Shown piece by piece: positions 62,860 to 64,000 of a stretch of 64,000 nucleotides of DNA (its first letter is position 1; each line of letters starts with the position of its first letter). Source of the DNA: Pseudonocardia humida (lineage in GTDB: Bacteria; Actinomycetota; Actinomycetes; Mycobacteriales; Pseudonocardiaceae); NCBI RefSeq assembly GCF_023898865.1, contig NZ_JAGSOV010000035.1, forward strand, positions 62,001 to 126,000. The letters run 5' to 3'. The notes beneath the pieces are model-generated. The model was not told the origin of the DNA. It made no database searches and was given only the letters and a program-made list of their open reading frames with translations. The position numbers and the translations under genes were made by a program.

Positions 62860-63479
62860 CGCTGCGGATGGTGGTGCTGCTGCGCCACGGCCAGACCGAC
62901 TACAACATCGCCGGGCGGATGCAGGGCCACATCGACTCCCAGCTCACCCCGGACGGCGTGGCCCAGGCCGTGGCCGTCGCCCCGGACATCGCCAAGGTGG
63001 GCCCCGACCGCATCATCAGCTCCGACCTGCAGCGCGCCCGCGACACCGCCGAGCAGGTCGGCGGGGCGTGCGGGCTGCCGGTCACGCTCGACCCCCGGCT
63101 GCGCGAGACGCACCTGGGCGAGTGGCAGGGCCGCACCGTCACCCAGATCGAGCAGGAGTACCCGGGCGCGATCGCGACCTGGCGGTCCGACCCGTCGTGG
63201 GCCCCGCCGGGCGGGGAGTCCCGCATCGACGTGGTCCGCCGCAGCCGCCCGGTCGTGGAGGAGGTCGAGGAGGAGCTCGCCGACACCCCCGCGGCCACCG
63301 CGGTGCTGGTCGCGCACGGCGGGCTGATCGCCGGGCTGGTCTGCGGGCTGCTCGCGCTGCCCACCCCGGCCTGGCCGTCGATCGGCGGGCTCGGCAACTG
63401 CCGCTGGGCCGCACTGGCCCGCCGCGACGACCACCCGCGCTGGCGGCTGACCGGCTACAACGTCGGCACCGCCGGCTGA
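62856..63479 (+). CDS. gpgP: histidine-phosphatase (GpgP-like)
   Basis: A phosphohistidine phosphatase of 207 residues. It has LLRHGQTDYNIAGRMQGHIDSQL (catalytic His), ISSDLQRARDTAEQV, RETHLGEWQGRTVTQIEQEYP and VLVAHGGLIAGLVC (second His). In M. tuberculosis the gene at this position, Rv2419c, encodes glucosyl-3-phosphoglycerate phosphatase for methylglucose lipopolysaccharide synthesis, so this is the likely function. It overlaps rsfS by four bases. Confidence 0.9.
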   Translation: MTLRMVVLLRHGQTDYNIAGRMQGHIDSQLTPDGVAQAVAVAPDIAKVGPDRIISSDLQRARDTAEQVGGACGLPVTLDPRLRETHLGEWQGRTVTQIEQEYPGAIATWRSDPSWAPPGGESRIDVVRRSRPVVEEVEEELADTPAATAVLVAHGGLIAGLVCGLLALPTPAWPSIGGLGNCRWAALARRDDHPRWRLTGYNVGTAG

Positions 63480-63538
63480 GCCCGCCGCCGCTGCGCCCTG
63501 CGCTGCGGATGTGAGTTGGGGCACTAGGGTCACCCGAC

Positions 63539-64000
63539 GTGCCCGTCGCCGTCGTCACCGACTCCACCTCCTACCTCCCGGAAGGCCTGGTCGGGGCCCG
63601 CGACGTGGGGGTGGTCCCGCTCGAGGTCCGGTTGGGGTCGCGGATCGGCCGGGAGGGCGTCGACATCGGCACCGACGAGCTGGTGGCCGCACTGGCCGAC
63701 CGCTCGCTCGAGGTGCAGACCTCGCGGCCGACCCCGGCCGAGTTCGTCCGCCGGTTCCGGGCCGCGCTGGACGCCGGCGCACCGGGCGTGGTCTCGGTGC
63801 ACCTCTCGCGCGGCCTGTCCGGCACCTGGGACGCCGCCCGCCAGGCGGCGCGCGAGGTCGATGCCGCGCGCATCCGGATCGTCGACTCGCAGGCCACCGG
63901 CATGGGTCTGGGCTTCGCGGTGCTCGCCGCCGCCGACGCGGCGCGGGCCGGGGCCGACATCGCCGAGGTGGAGTCCGCCGCGGCCGACGTGGCCGCCCGG
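63539..64000 (+). CDS. DegV-family protein (5' part)
   Basis: The first 154 residues of a fatty-acid-binding DegV protein: VAVVTDSTSYLPEGLVGARDVGVVPLEV, TSRPTPAEFVRRFRAAL and VSVHLSRGLSGTWDAARQAARE, which are typical. DegV proteins (FakB-like) present fatty acids to a kinase. The start is GTG with TAGGGT (63525-63530) eight bases upstream. The gene runs off the window. Position after gpgP matches Rv2417c in mycobacteria. Confidence 0.92.
   Translation, partial: MPVAVVTDSTSYLPEGLVGARDVGVVPLEVRLGSRIGREGVDIGTDELVAALADRSLEVQTSRPTPAEFVRRFRAALDAGAPGVVSVHLSRGLSGTWDAARQAAREVDAARIRIVDSQATGMGLGFAVLAAADAARAGADIAEVESAAADVAAR

Overview
The window is GC-rich actinobacterial chromosome, most like Pseudonocardia or a close relative. 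The evidence is the very high GC, the frequent GTG starts, the extended actinobacterial housekeeping genes, a mycothiol-type DinB enzyme, a DDN-like and a PPOX (F420-type) protein, and many genes with a -10 hexamer 6-8 bases before the start codon (leaderless transcripts). The genus is an inference, not a direct reading.

The backbone keeps the gene order known from Mycobacterium tuberculosis, but it is opened by accessory blocks. That order is clpX ... valS-folC-DUF4233-ndk-rne-rplU-rpmA-obg-proB ... nadD-rsfS-gpgP-like-degV. In this window clpX (3' end) is at 1-512, valS-folC-DUF4233 at 11.6-16.1 kb, ndk at 23.7 kb, rne-rplU-rpmA-obgE-proB at 32.4-39.0 kb, nadD at 57.2 kb, and rsfS-phosphatase-degV at 62.5-64.0 kb.

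Accessory block 1 (0.7-11.6 kb) holds an OFA-family transporter with a tiny companion protein and a DUF418 membrane protein bracketed by two long palindromes. It continues with an esterase divergent from a TetR/QsdR-like regulator, a LysR regulator divergent from a cupin and an MFS exporter, a Tat-exported PhoD phosphatase and a putative papain-like protein. Block 2 (16.3-23.4 kb) separates DUF4233 from ndk. It carries a DM13 lipo/membrane protein, a three-subunit PaoABC-like molybdenum hydroxylase divergent from a TetR regulator, and a luciferase-like monooxygenase coupled to an FMN reductase. Block 3 (24.2-32.3 kb) carries a three-gene ABC-2 exporter, a TspO-like protein, a dapA, and the radical SAM, GNAT and DUF2344 genes that lead into rne.

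Block 4 (39.1-57.2 kb) contains a PCMT-like methyltransferase, an SDR divergent from a TetR, a RecQ helicase fused to a phosphoribosyltransferase domain, a MoxR ATPase and a VWA protein split by a DUF4173 gene and a two-component system, and a secreted M28 peptidase. It also has a frameshifted DDN-like gene, a DinB-like enzyme, an SPW membrane protein, AlkB, an RibD-like reductase and an ECF sigma factor.

Block 5 (57.8-62.3 kb) is the most unusual part. A 47-bp copy of the 3' end of nadD recurs 2 kb downstream (46/47 identical). Between the two copies lie a small conserved protein, CutA, a broken NUDIX gene, a 3' fragment of tRNA-Val(CAC) and a deoxyribosyltransferase-like gene. This looks like the scar of one or more integrated elements. 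It is followed by a GNAT gene and a STAS/HATPase/virginiamycin-B-lyase operon on the opposite strand.
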